From NCBI GenBank assembly GCA_001599815.1, contig BCIA01000006.1, forward strand, positions 126,961 through 190,960: a stretch of 64,000 nucleotides of DNA, read 5' to 3'. Shown here piece by piece: positions 44,634 through 56,037 of the stretch (position 1 is its first letter; each line of letters opens with the position of its first letter). The translations under genes and the position numbers were made by a program. Origin of the DNA: Furcasterigmium furcatum (lineage: Eukaryota; Ascomycota; Sordariomycetes; Glomerellales; Plectosphaerellaceae). Below the pieces are notes generated by a model. It was not told the DNA's origin. It did no database searches and saw nothing but the letters and a program-made list of their open reading frames with translations.

Positions 44634-45178
44634 GGCGAAGAACTGGATGGGTCGGGAGGGCTATGGAGTTGACGACAATGGTTTAGATAGGGGTGCGGTC
44701 GGGAGCGCTGGGTGTCAATGGGAGTCGAACAGGAAGTGTTTGCAAGAAAAGTTGCGGTTGCAAGGCGAGAGAAGTTGAAGATCCCAGATGGCGGTCGAGG
44801 GAAAATTTCAGCGGGGTCCCTCGGCCACAGTGGGTCCGCGTCCCGCTGCTGTCAGCGGCGGGGCACATGGAAACACATTCTAGACTCCCTCAGTCTTTCA
44901 ACAAAGCAACCTCACTTATAGAATACCAGCAGAGGTAGTTTCTGATGCATGCGTATCGTGTCTAACAAAACAATCGCTCCCTCAAATAGACGGAGGCGCG
45001 CATCGTGGTCCTTGCCCCTCTAGGCTGCCAACAATCAAGTCGAACGCCGTCCCAATGCACACCAAAACCAGAACCAGACCCGAAACCAAGCCGCCGTGGC
45101 TCTGCGAATGCTCAAACAAAAGTTGCTTTTGTACAGGTCGAAAGCCCATTGAGGACGGCGACCCCGTATCGTGCCCGG

Positions 45179-46826
45179 TCACCTCGCGACACGATCGCTG
45201 TTCCCACCCAGGGTACTGTCCGGGCTGTCCGGGCCCCTGTGCTCCCTTCTCGCGTTCCTCTTGGCCTCGTCCTCGTCGTCGTCGGACATGAGCCCCTCGA
45301 GCTCAAACTCCTCCGCATCACGCAGCTGCCTCGATTCATGTCCGTTGCCGGCGGCTGCGCCATTGAGGGCAACCTTGCCGTCCGTCACCAACGTGCGCTC
45401 ATACAGGGCGATGAGCATGTGAACGAAGAGGAAAACGAGGAAGGCGAAGGAGTAGAGAATGAGGATGTACGACACTCCATCCATGGGAGAGTTGGCAACC
45501 AGGTTCATCTGCTCCTCGGTAGCGCCCATGAACAAGAAGCCGGCGGCGTACAGGAGCTAAGAGGGTCAGTACCTTGCCTTCTCGGATGTGGGCCAGAGGA
45601 CAGAGAACTTACAAACACCGGGACATATTGGAAGCTGTTGTGCTGGCGGCCGTCGGCAGACAGACCATTCGCATCTCGCAGCACAAAAGCGATTTCGATG
45701 ACACGTGTGATTCCAACAGCCATCAGGGTCTTTCCAAACGTGGAATGCGTCATGGCGCTGACCATCAGTTCCTGGGGATGCGCCGACATGGCCCAGCCAG
45801 TGACGAAGATGACGAAGGCGGGGATGAAGTTCCTCTTGGGATTGCCGTCGCGGTCCCTGCTGAGCCACACGCCGGCAAGACCGGCGCACCACCAGATGAT
45901 GCCCATGGTCGTGTGCTGCCAATCGTTCTTGACCCACGCGGTGCCCCAGTGGTGCTCGGTGAAGGTGTTGACACAGCCCCATGCGGCAATGACGACGCTG
46001 TCGAAGAACTCCTGGGACTTGTTGGTCCGGCGGAGCCACAGCTGCCCGACGAGCAGGAGCAGCGTCAGCACAATGCCGTAGGCGACGAAGGCGGACCCCA
46101 TGATGAAGTGAGCCGCACACTGGCCGACGTGGTCGCCTTGGCAGAACCCGAGGGCTGTGATCCCGCCGAAAATAATCTGCACCCAGGAAACGACGGGCAT
46201 GACCTTGCCGATGATGCCGTGGACCGGCTTGACCCATCGTCGGATGCGGCCGTGAATGCCCTTCTCCAGATGGAGCTTGAGGTAGATGCCGATGACGACC
46301 TGCCCGGCCAGGAGGAACATGAGTGTGTTTGCAAACTTGGCGTGGACGTTACTGTGAACGAACTGGCGGCCGCCGTGGGCATGACCGAGGAAGTATGCGA
46401 CGACGGCGATGCAGGTGCCGAGGATCTGCGTTGGAACGTGCCACCGATTCTTTGTGATCTGCAGAGGATGGTTGTCAGCAATACTGCAGTCGAAGGGAAG
46501 CTTGGTCAAAACTGACACCTAGCACCATGCCGGCGGGAAATATCACACCGAAGGCGACCATCATCAGGAAGATGTGAATCCATAATGTCGTGTCCTGGAG
46601 CAACGTTAGCACCAACGCTCCTGGTCCAGCTCGTGGTATCCTGGCCAGAAATTACCAGCGGCTCTTTCGATACTGTCTCTCCTTCCGCGATATGGCTCAC
46701 GCCGTGTTCGTGTGCGGCGGCCATTTGAGGTATTGTGATGAAGGATGCAAGTATGAAGAGACCCCGAGTTGACAGCGAAGCGGCCGCTGCGGCGGCTGTG
46801 GCCGAGGAAGCCCTAGTCGAGCCCAT
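45179..46826 (-). CDS. Ytp1-like integral membrane protein
   Basis: Fungal multi-pass membrane protein with the cytochrome-b561-like DUF2427 N-terminal and Ytp1 C-terminal regions; function unknown. Four exons, 46656-46826, 46517-46594, 45613-46458 and 45179-45556, give 490 aa. A signal-anchor (LFILASFITIPQMAAAHEHG) precedes LWIHIFLMMVAFGVIFPAGM, which resembles the b561/ferric-reductase-like helix. The centre contains GHAHGGRQF, FCQGDHVGQCAAHFIMG and NTFTEHHWGTAW, with many His residues that could bind haem or metal. About ten helices are visible. The C-terminus is acidic (MSDDDEDEAKR). The second intron uses a GTCAGT donor; a GTGTCA donor two bases earlier would break the frame. Confidence 0.8.
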
Positions 46827-47739
46827 GGCGACGTTTCGAGACGCGTGCTCTGCTCGGTGGTCGAGACAAGACGACAGTCGAATCGCGCGGTGTCGCAGGC
46901 TTCGGACGAAGAGAGGGTCGTGTTCAGGGGCACGATTGTTCGGGAGGTTCGGGAGGTTCGGCAGGCGGCGAGGGGCAGGTCCAGCTGGAAGGGCTGAGAG
47001 AGCAACCAGTGATCGCAGGGTGCAGCGGGTTGGTCTTATGCGCTTCTGGTCGGCTGGGATTTCGTCAAGCCCTCATGGCCCTGGAGAAGGGAGTTCGGTA
47101 TGCGAGGGACGCGGTGATGAGGAATGCTTGGTTCATTTTCGAAGTTAAGTTGAGTCGGGGGCTACTCCCATAGGGAGGCCGCGTGCTATCTTTTTGGTAC
47201 CTGCATTTTGCAGCGCGACTTGGTGCCAAATGCGGTACCTTTCCTCGCGTCCCCTTCAGGTTTGGCTTGGTGTGGCCAATCCACAGGAAGTGATTCGTCA
47301 CGGGCGGTCCCCGCGGCGGGTCCCCAAGCTCCTTGAGAGGCTTGGTCTGCTGGTCATTTCGGAGAAGGACAACGTGCTCATGCCGACAGTTGAACGCCCA
47401 AAAGGGGGTTTATCGAACGATGCCTCTTGAGCGCCGTTGGTGAGTGAAGCAGGGTCTCAGTATTCCGTGCCAACCGCAGAGATCTCACGATCATGTCCCA
47501 AGACCGGGGCGCATCAGACCAACCAGATTCGGCCAGATGAACCTTGAATGCGAGTACCTACCTACCAATTGCAGTGGACTTGTTGAAGAAACGGCCGGAG
47601 GAGGTCACGGGCCGTTCCGGACGCCGTCACCGAGTACTTAGACCAGCCCTCCATCAACACAGCGCAGCGCCCAATTCGAGTGAGTGAACGACATTTTAGG
47701 GCATAGATATACTACTTCATCACCTTCCATATCGACCAC
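46827..47739. other. intergenic region between divergent genes
   Basis: About 900 bp shared upstream of the Ytp1-like and ThuA-domain genes. No gene or clear regulatory motif was seen. Confidence 0.35.
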
Positions 47740-48456
47740 ATGCCGCTCAAAGTCCTCGTCGTATGCAAGACGGCGGGATACCGCCACAGCTCCATCCCCG
47801 CGTCCGTCTTTGCCCTGGAGGACCTGGCCGCCGAGTCGGGCCTGTTCTCGGTCATCGCGACAGAGCACGTCGACTCATACCTCACCGACGAGGCACTCCC
47901 GCAGTACAATGTGGTCGTATTCCTCCAGACAACCGGAGACTTCATGACCCAAAAGCAGCTCCAAGCTTTCCGGACATATATGCGCGCCGGCGGCGGCTTC
48001 GTGGGGATTCACGCCGCGGCCGCCGGCATGAAGTCCGACGAGTGGTACGGCCGCCTTGTGGGCGCGCACTTCGACAGCCACCCCGAGCCCGAGCCCGGGA
48101 CAGTCCTCGCAGAGCGGCAGGCGGCGGGGGACGACCGCGGCGGCAGCTTCATCACGAACGGCTGCTGCCGGGACCGGGAGGGCTGGCTGGACGAGTGGTA
48201 CAACTTCACGAGCCACCCTCGCCAGAATCCAAATCTCCGGGTCCTGCTCAAGGGCGATGTAGCCTCCTTCGGCGGATCCAAGATGGGCGACGACCACCCT
48301 CTGGCGTGGTACCAGGAGTTCGAGGGCGGCAGGTCCTTCTACACGGCCCTCGGGCATTTTGACGAGGCCTACAGCGACGAGTGGTTCATGGGGATGATCA
48401 CGAGGGCCATTCTCTGGACCGGCAGGGCCGAGGGTAGTCATGTTGGGGGACCGTGA
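47740..48456 (+). CDS. ThuA-like domain protein
   Basis: Intronless gene of 238 aa made up almost entirely of a ThuA-like domain (Pfam PF06283), a class-I glutamine-amidotransferase-like fold named after bacterial trehalose utilisation genes. It opens PLKVLVVCKTAGYRHSSIP. Core motifs are VVVFLQTTGDFMT, YMRAGGGFVGIHAAA, WYGRLVGAHFDSHP, DDHPLAWYQEFEGGRSFYTALGHFDEAYSDEWFMGMI. The catalytic Cys of true amidotransferases is replaced by the GIHAAA turn, as usual in this family, so the activity is unknown, perhaps sugar handling. The 3' end is convergent with the phospholipase D gene, with 90 bp between stops. Confidence 0.9.
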   Translation: MPLKVLVVCKTAGYRHSSIPASVFALEDLAAESGLFSVIATEHVDSYLTDEALPQYNVVVFLQTTGDFMTQKQLQAFRTYMRAGGGFVGIHAAAAGMKSDEWYGRLVGAHFDSHPEPEPGTVLAERQAAGDDRGGSFITNGCCRDREGWLDEWYNFTSHPRQNPNLRVLLKGDVASFGGSKMGDDHPLAWYQEFEGGRSFYTALGHFDEAYSDEWFMGMITRAILWTGRAEGSHVGGP

Positions 48457-48548
48457 TAATTACATATTAATTACATATGTGGTGAACAAGCTCCAATGCT
48501 GCGAAGCTGTTCGGGTATATCCTCCGCTTTGGATTATCCGTGCCTTCT

Positions 48549-50036
48549 TCATCTAAGCCTCCTCGTCGAGTCGCTCGCCGAATACTGGTCGCTTCCAGAG
48601 CGGTATCGCACCTCCATCCTGGATCCCCATGCCTCGTCCCACAGCGTGTCCTTGAAGCCCGGCAGGTACAGCAGCAGGCCGAGCTCCTGGCTGGTATACC
48701 AGCTTGCGCGGTCCAGGTTCCCGGACCCCAAGACGAGGAAGGTGTTGTCCACAAGCGTCATCTTGAGGTGCGAGAAGACCGGCTCGTCCTTGTCTCCCAC
48801 GGTTGGTTGGGGCTTGAAGTACAGAATCTCAAGCCGTCCAGGTTGAAGTCGCTGCGCCTCCATGTCGTGCGCATCGTGATTGTCATTGTAAGCGGCGACG
48901 AGTCGTTGGTAGCGCTTGATGAACGACTTCAACGTCCTCTCTGTAGTCGTCAGGGCGGTAACAATCTGCTCGATCAACATCATGTTGTAGCTCGTCCGGA
49001 TCCGCACGTCTACGCCCCGCGAGAGGGCGGCCAAGAGTGAGTCCACAACAGCCGAACAGGTCACGTTTGGTGTCACAATGTCGATCCGCTGCTGAGCAAT
49101 GTCGAACAATGTCAAGAGTGCGGCATTGAGAGGCGTCTCTGGCGGCGACTTGCGTCCGATGAAAGGCAGGTATCGGAACGCAGGGTTCACGTGGTGAGAT
49201 GAAGGGAGGATGATGGTAGGCGTCGGGGGCAAGTCCATCAGAAGCTTCTGACAGACTGAGTTGACCACGCCAGGCGGCGAGGACTCAAAGACACGGCTTT
49301 GCTCTGTCGAGTCGTTTCCGGAGAGCTGTGCGTCGCCCCGGTCCTGCCATGATCCCCTGCCCCATGTGCTGCCATAAAAACGCATCAGTTGCCCGACGGC
49401 CGGGCCCGTGAAGCCGACACATCCCTCGAACCATGTTTCCCAGCTGACATTGCAACTGGGCATGAATGCCTGCGCGCGATCGATGATGACGAACTTGGGG
49501 TGCATGACGCTGAACGGCAAGAAGAAGAGGCTCTTCACTTGCAAGTCAATGCGTGAGGCCATCAGCACCTGCTCGCTGGGCAGCCCCAGTTTTTGCCACG
49601 CTGTCGAAGGGTAGACGTGGCCATCTCGCGATCGGGTGTGAAAGATCTTCTGGAAGAGTGAGCGAGAGGATAACCCGATGCGTAAACGAAGTGGCGGAAC
49701 TGCGGCAGGATCCGATGACGCATCCATTGCCTGCCGTCGCTTTGCGGCCAGCTGCTCTAGGGTGGCCTTGATCGAGGCGAGAGTGTCTGACTCGGCCCAG
49801 AAACAGGTGACGATGATGACCTCATGCTGCGCTTTCAATATCGCCGGTAGCAATGTCTGTCGATAGATGGAGGCTCCATTGCCGACAGTGATCGATGTCA
49901 GAGACGACGTCGTGATGAGAGTCTCGGGGTCGGAGACGTGGTAGCTCGGGAAGTCATCGAGCTGAGCATCGCGGTGGTTCTTGAGACGCCGGGACCATGG
50001 GTCTGCAAACGACCTCGGAATGGATGCCGAGCTCAT
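48549..50036 (-). CDS. phospholipase D family protein with two HKD motifs
   Basis: Single-exon gene of 495 aa from the ATG at 50036. It carries two HxKxxxxD motifs with the usual trailing Asn: HPKFVIID followed by FMPSCNVSWE, and HLKMTLVD followed by FLVLGSGNLDRAS. These form the bipartite active site of the PLD/cardiolipin-synthase-like superfamily, which hydrolyses or transfers phosphatidyl groups via phospho-His. HAC-type PX/PH domains of fungal Spo14 are absent, so this is a small PLD-like protein, closer in layout to phosphatidylserine-synthase or bacterial PLDc_2 forms. The open frame continues upstream of the chosen Met to 50150 without an ATG, so an unseen upstream exon is possible. 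Confidence 0.8.
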   Translation of the reverse strand: MSSASIPRSFADPWSRRLKNHRDAQLDDFPSYHVSDPETLITTSSLTSITVGNGASIYRQTLLPAILKAQHEVIIVTCFWAESDTLASIKATLEQLAAKRRQAMDASSDPAAVPPLRLRIGLSSRSLFQKIFHTRSRDGHVYPSTAWQKLGLPSEQVLMASRIDLQVKSLFFLPFSVMHPKFVIIDRAQAFMPSCNVSWETWFEGCVGFTGPAVGQLMRFYGSTWGRGSWQDRGDAQLSGNDSTEQSRVFESSPPGVVNSVCQKLLMDLPPTPTIILPSSHHVNPAFRYLPFIGRKSPPETPLNAALLTLFDIAQQRIDIVTPNVTCSAVVDSLLAALSRGVDVRIRTSYNMMLIEQIVTALTTTERTLKSFIKRYQRLVAAYNDNHDAHDMEAQRLQPGRLEILYFKPQPTVGDKDEPVFSHLKMTLVDNTFLVLGSGNLDRASWYTSQELGLLLYLPGFKDTLWDEAWGSRMEVRYRSGSDQYSASDSTRRLR

Positions 50037-52700
50037 CGCAAGCTCGGGAATATCGCAACTGGATACGGGGGCTGTCGTATTGGACGCAGGTCCATCTATC
50101 GGCACGTCGCGATGTGTGAGTAAAGAGAGGAGAGGACGCGTCGGTGGCACGTTTCAGTTGATTGCTTCGCCTCGCAATGAGTGGAGATGCTAACAAAGGG
50201 AACGGATTGATCCGAACACGAGCCTCGGGGTAATGCTCAAGGGTAGAGGAACGCGTCGCATTGCTGGAGTTTGTTGATTGATGATGAAGGAAGTCTTGAA
50301 GACGAGACGCGATGACGTCGCCGAGGAGGCTGCACAAGGAAAGGCAGGCGCGTAGCGTGTCGGTTCCTGACGGGGAGCCGCAGCCAAGGGTTCCAGCGAC
50401 CGAAGCTTCAGCGTCCTCCTGAGACAGGGGGAGGCTGGGGCGCGATCCAGGTGAAGCGGGCCGCGGGAGAGGGCCGGTCCAACGAAGCCAAGCTGGACAA
50501 GACACAGCGAAACAGCCAGAAATAGGTCTTTGGTATTATCACGGCGCCGTCATCTTTCTTCATTTGTGCTATCATCTGCATCTTGAACGTGGTTGGCCAC
50601 AATCGGCTGCCCATCATGCCGCGGGCCGACCATCCTGGAGGGCGGCCGAATTGCAGCCACCACAACCCGAAGTCGAACTCGCGTGGCTTCCGAATGCAGT
50701 GCAATGCTTGTCATGTTACTCCTGCGGAATATTGTTCTGCAGGCCCTTGTCCCGGCCAATTGACCGGGCTCATGACCTTGGTGATGCGACTAAAACCCGC
50801 TCGCGGATGCAACAAGCTCGATCAAGCCAGGAGGTATAGCAGACTACTGAACCTACTCTTCCAAGGTTCTCAACAAGCAGGACCAGTCAGGATGCCAAGC
50901 CCGATGACAGTACATTTGAGCTCCGACTGAGGAGGCCGGCCGGACTGGCGTGGAACTTGACAGAGGGAGATCAGCGGTGATCGTCGAGGCGGGGTCAAGT
51001 GGCAGCAGGACCCCTTCAATTCAGCAACGGGTGAAAGCAAGCAGCAGACGGCGAAATGATGGACATGCGATTCGGTAGCCGAAGCCCAACAAGAAAACAC
51101 CTCATCGTTGAGGGCGCCGCGTGCTTGTAGTGCCAGAACGACCGTCTCGCACCATCATGAACCCACTCGCGGACTCGGTGCTAGCCTCGCTCGGAGTCGC
51201 AAATGCGCGGGGAGAAAGAGCGGTCTCGACTTTGTCAGGGAGAGGGTGTGGAGGAAGAGGAGCCATGGGTGGATGCCAATCGCCGAGTGAGTTTCTTTGA
51301 TTCGGTACGGCCTGAAGCACTCGTTCATTCATCCCATCCCATCCCATCCACCAGCAGTGTCGTACAGGCGATCCCAGGGTGTGGATGGATGATCAGGGGC
51401 CCCGGGCCAGTTCCTGGCCCGATGGCAGTGCAGCCGGTTCGGACAGCGCTCGTCCAGTGCCTGGCCGAGTCATGGCATTCGAGGTGTTTCGAGTTGGGCA
51501 GAGCGCGTAGGGATGGACTTGTTGGCGTTTGGCGGGTGGAAATGGCTCGGCGGCGGACCCGTCCCGGCTGCTGCATCCCACAGTCCAACACGTGAGGGAC
51601 TTTGGCAGGGATGGATTGATTGACGCGAGCGAGCGGGCAGGCAACGGGTGAAGAAGAGGCAAGAAAACGTGCTTGGGAGGACAGGGCGGGAGACAGGAGA
51701 TGGGATTTCAGCGGGTGGCCAGGCCGATCCAGCCAGTGGCCGTATTCGCCGCAGGAGCGTGGTCAATCCGCTAATGCAGGCCGATAAGCCGTCCACCTGC
51801 CCAAGAAGCACCTCAGGTGCAGCCAAGCAGAGAGGTGCCCGCACACCAGGCTGTTCAGGGGCCCCGGCCGCCGGGGTGGGAGCGCCAGTCCGAAAGGGGC
51901 AAGCACAAGGAACGGCCGAGCTGCCCACCCGTCCGTCTGGAAGCGCCAAATTGTTGTCTCAAGAAGCACGACTGGAATCCAGAGCATCGAAGTCGAGCGG
52001 CATGCCCATCCATCCATCTGCTTTGGGTAGGCCATGGGGATGCAGGGCTAGCCCGACGAATGGAGACCCTTTTGGCGCGGCAGGCGTCCAATTGCGCCGG
52101 TGGTAAATGCGCCTCCCGTGGTCCCCTCCAATCCATGGATGTGCTCGTGAAGTGGAAGTCACCATGATCATCGTATATTGCGGAGGGGAGCCCCCAGTCC
52201 AAACCTAAACCCCTCGTGCCTGCCTCTCCCAGTTCTCTCCCCATCGACAGCATTGACCCGTCCCTTCTTCTGTCTGGTCTCGGCCGTCCGGTCCTCTTCC
52301 GGCATCTCTTCCAGGTTGTCTCGTCTTGGCTCCGTGCTTGACACCAACCTCGCAGATCCGTCTCCATCTGAGCATTCCACATTCCTCCTCCTCCTGCTCC
52401 CACCCCCCTGCCACTGGACCTTGCCGCCCGCCACTCCATACTAGTACATACCTACCCTTCGCGCATCTCCAACCCCTCTTAAGACTTGCCACCCCGGACT
52501 CGGACCCTTTTATTTCTCAAGCACCCTGATATCTGCCACTGCTGCAACTTGGCGTCCTCGTCTTCTCGACTCTCTGCGCGACTCGTCTCAACGCCGTATA
52601 CTGCGTCAACTGTCTTTGCGCGTTCCCTGTCTCGAATGGTCGCGAACATCCAAGGCCGAACACACCTCACGAACAGACGCTCCATCGAGCCACCGACACG
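50037..52700. other. long intergenic region between divergent genes
   Basis: About 2.6 kb between the PLD and BAR genes. Only biased short frames are seen. A CATCC-type tandem repeat sits near 51333-51352. The 400 bp before the BAR gene are strongly CT-rich, like a long fungal leader. Confidence 0.4.
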
Positions 52701-54192
52701 ATGCATCTGACCCGGAAGATCGACCGTGCCTTCCAATGGGCTGGCGAGAAGATTGGAGGAGAGAAGACCGACCACTCGGATGAGTTCAAGAACCTCGAGA
52801 CGGAGATGACATTGCGCTACGAGGGTGAGTCTAACCACACCGAGTCGATTTGTCGGCGGCGGCATCACTGACACCAGTAACCTCAGGCATGGATAAGCTC
52901 CAAAAGTCCACCAATGGCTACGTCAAGTGGATCAATCGTCGAGGCGAGGCAGGCGAGGACAAGGAGAAGGCGGTGCCCATCGGCTTCGTTGGCCGCATGA
53001 TGGTGCAGCACGGAGAGGACTTCGAGCCCAATTCGGAGTATGGCAACTGCCTGATCGGTACGCAAATGTCTTCCAGCGTGCTCTTCTTTTTTGCAGACGA
53101 CTAACACGACTTGCGCAACAGCCCTCGGAAGAGCCAACCAGCAAGTCGCAGACATCCAGGAAGGCTATGCGAACGATGTCACCCAGAACTGGGTCGAGGC
53201 CGTGGAGCGGTCTCTCGCCATGATGAAGGAATACCAGGTACGGATCAGCTCCCCAATTCTCTCAATGTTTCGAGTTTCGCCATGCTGACCTCCGTTAGGG
53301 TGCCCGCAAGAAGCATGAATCCCGCAGACTGGCTTATGATGCAAGCATCAGCAAGCTGCAAAAGGCGAAGCGCGACGACTACCGCATTGAGGAGGAGATG
53401 CGCTCCAACAGGGCCAAGTTCGAAGAAAGCGGCGAGGACGTCATGCGCCGCATGCAGGATATCAAGGAGGCAGAGGTCGACAACCTGCGCGATCTGACCA
53501 GCTTCCTCGACGCCCAGCTCGAGTACCACGAGCGGGCGGCAGAGGAGCTGCGCCGTGTCAGGGAGGCCTGGGCCACCGGCATCCCGCCCCGCAGCCCCGT
53601 GGAGCGTCCTGCGCCGCGCTCAGAGCGCCGACCTACCGGCCGCAGCCGCACCAACACCGCCCGGTCCTTCAACGATGCCCGGTCCTTCAACGACTACTCG
53701 CCCCGCAAGCAAGTCTTCGAGGAGCCCGAGCCCCAGGACGAGCCCGAGCCCGCGCCCGTCCGTATGCCCTTCCGCACCCACCGCTCCGAGTCCCGCTTCT
53801 CCTCGACCCCCGAACAGCCTCCGAGGCCGTCCATTGGCAGGTCGCAGACTTTCCAGAGCGCTCCAGCCGTCGACCGCAGAGTTTCCGCCATGCCAAGCAT
53901 GCCTAGCATCAGCGCGCTGCGCGGCAACAGTCACGCTCGTCCTACCAGCAGGTTCAACCGCCAGAACTCCCATGAAGACGTCTTCGCCGATGACTACGAT
54001 GATTCGAGTCCCAGCGGCGGCAGCACCCCCGCATGGGGCGAGCGCAGCGCCAGCCCCGCCACGAGCATGGGCAGCTTGACCAGGAGCACGAGCAACCTTG
54101 CCAAAAAGGCTCCTCCTCCGCCTCCTCCCTGCCGGTCCAAGAAGCCGCCCCCTCCCGTGCCGCCCAAGAGGCCCACGGAAGTGAGTTACTAG
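52701..54192 (+). CDS. BAR-domain protein with proline-rich tail
   Basis: Membrane-curvature protein related to amphiphysin/Rvs161-Rvs167 and to the fungal BAR adaptor group that acts in endocytosis and actin patches. Four exons, 52701-52824, 52887-53057, 53122-53237 and 53299-54192, give 434 aa. The BAR domain covers about residues 1-250: MHLTRKIDRAFQWAGEKIG, VPIGFVGRMMVQHGEDF, ALGRANQQVADIQEGYA, then long charged helices. The tail is disordered, Ser/Arg-rich with two Asn-Asp-Ala/Tyr repeats (ARSFNDARSFNDYS), and ends in KKAPPPPPPCRSKKPPPPVP, an SH3 ligand. No SH3 domain follows. The final GTGAGTTAC is also a splice donor, so the last two residues may differ. Confidence 0.85.
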
Positions 54193-54793
54193 AGGCAGGC
54201 AACTGCTGCATGAAGAGTATTTGAAAACTTATACCCAACAACAGGCACCGGGCCTGTTCATGTCTGAATGATTTCGTCGTTGTTGTTTGGCGCAGGGCGT
54301 TCTGGGATGATAGACCAGATGTGCTCTGCAGGAATCGGAGCCAGGCTGAAGCTTCATGGTTGGAAAGGATTGTTTAGATACGTGCATCTCATGGACCGCC
54401 GAATACACATCGATATACCACACATTGGAGATATAGTTGATGTCCCAGAGCTGAATGTATGCCACTGAGGAGCAAAGGACGGTCACGTGACCACGTGCCT
54501 GGTCCAGGGACAGCTCCGTCCTCTTGGCCAATCAGAGAATTGGACTTTTTGGAGCTCCCTCCACCACCTCGCGACTCCGATGTTTCCTTCCTGAGGGGCA
54601 ACACTGCCTGTTACCAGAACAAAGAAGATTTTGGTCTTCCAACAGGCCAACAACGCATTCCCTTCGCAAATAGCCTCCTCGAATTTTCTGGGAACCCACT
54701 CCCACGTTCACGGCCGACAAAACACCTTCCCCAGCCTCCGATAACCTATCCTCCTCCGGCGTCGAGACGATTGCGGACAGCTGCGCCGCCATC
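54193..54793. other. intergenic region upstream of cyclin gene
   Basis: About 600 bp. It contains a CACGTGACC E-box-like palindrome area near 54484-54495 (GTCACGTGACCACGTG), a common basal element upstream of housekeeping genes. No gene seen. Confidence 0.4.
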
Positions 54794-56037
54794 ATGGCAA
54801 CCGAGGATGCCCGATACCGGCTTTCGTCGCAGTATCGAATGTGGTCCTTCTCTCAAGCAAAGCTCTCCGACCTCCGGGAGAAGACCAACTCCCTCGCAAC
54901 AACGCAGATTGGCGCCCGGTTGGCCGATCTCAAATCCACCTCGTCCACCCCGAATGCCTCCTCTTCCTCTACACCAGCGCCCGGCGATCTGCCTGAGTTC
55001 CTCACATCTGCAGAAGAGACACTTCTCCTCAAGTTCTTCTCGGTGGAGCTCATTCGTGCGGCGACCTTTTGCGAGCTGCCGACCGAAGTGCGGGCCACGG
55101 CCGCGGTCTTCCTGAAGAGGTTCTACGTGACAAATTCAGTCATGACCTATCCGCCCACAGACCTGTTGAAGACATGTCTCTTCTTCGGCGGAAAGGCAGA
55201 GGGGTACTTCGCCAAGCTGAGCAAGCTGGCCGAGAAGTTCCCGAACACGTCGGAGGAGGAGATTCTGGCGGGCGAATTCCTCCTGTGCCAGGGCATACGG
55301 TTCGCTTTCGATGTTCGCCATCCGTTCCGCGGCCTGGAGGGGGCAATACTCGAGCTGCGGCGACACGAAGAGTTCGACGTAGGTTCCCTTTCCATGCACA
55401 CGAGATACCATGCTGACCCTGAACAGGGCTCCCGCATCGAAGCAGCACACATGCGAGCCCGAGAAATCCTCAAGTTCAGCTCCCTCGTCACCGACGCCTA
55501 CTTCCACTACACGCCGAGTCAAGTCATGCTGGCAGCGTTGTCGCTCGCCGACCAGGAGTTTGCAGAGAAGCTCATCGACGACGCCTTTCCTGCTCACCAC
55601 GTGCAGACGAATCCATCACAAGCAGATGTCAAGGAGAAAGTGTTTGCCGCCGTTGAAGGCTGCAAGGAGATGCTATCCACGGAACTCCCCGAGCGGTTGC
55701 ATGAGTTCTGGGGCACGGTCCGTACTCCCGAGCCCCCTGATGCGGATTTACTCACTAACTGTCCATCTAGCCCGAGAGCCAGAGGCTCATACGACCACTG
55801 GTCAAGAAACTGAGAAAGTGCAGAGACCCTGATAGGGCCGATCTGGTGGCGCTCCAGCGGGCAAGAAGGGAGGCTGCTGCAAACGCGACCAAGGACAAGG
55901 AGGAAAAGCCGAAGCCGTCGCTGGCTGACAGTGACGTCTTTGGTGGTCCGGTCAATCTACAGGCAGCACGGGAAACAAAACGGAGGAAGGTTGCGGCCGT
56001 TGCCGCTGGTGGCGACCCTTTCGGAGGGCCGCTGTGA
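54794..56037 (+). CDS. cyclin H / Ccl1-like TFIIH kinase subunit
   Basis: Regulatory cyclin of the CDK-activating kinase in TFIIH, acting in RNA polymerase II CTD phosphorylation and cell cycle. Three exons, 54794-55378, 55427-55717 and 55771-56037, give 380 aa. The start EDARYRLSSQYRMWSFSQAK is the diagnostic cyclin H/Ccl1 N-terminal helix. The first cyclin box includes FCELPTEVRATAAVFLKRFY, the second DAYFHYTPSQVMLAALSLAD. The tail is Lys/Arg-rich with DSDVFGGPVN and GDPFGGPL repeats, which are not part of the fold. The CACGTG element 300 bp upstream fits a constitutive promoter. The second intron is a typical 53-nt intron beginning GTCCGT. Confidence 0.85.
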
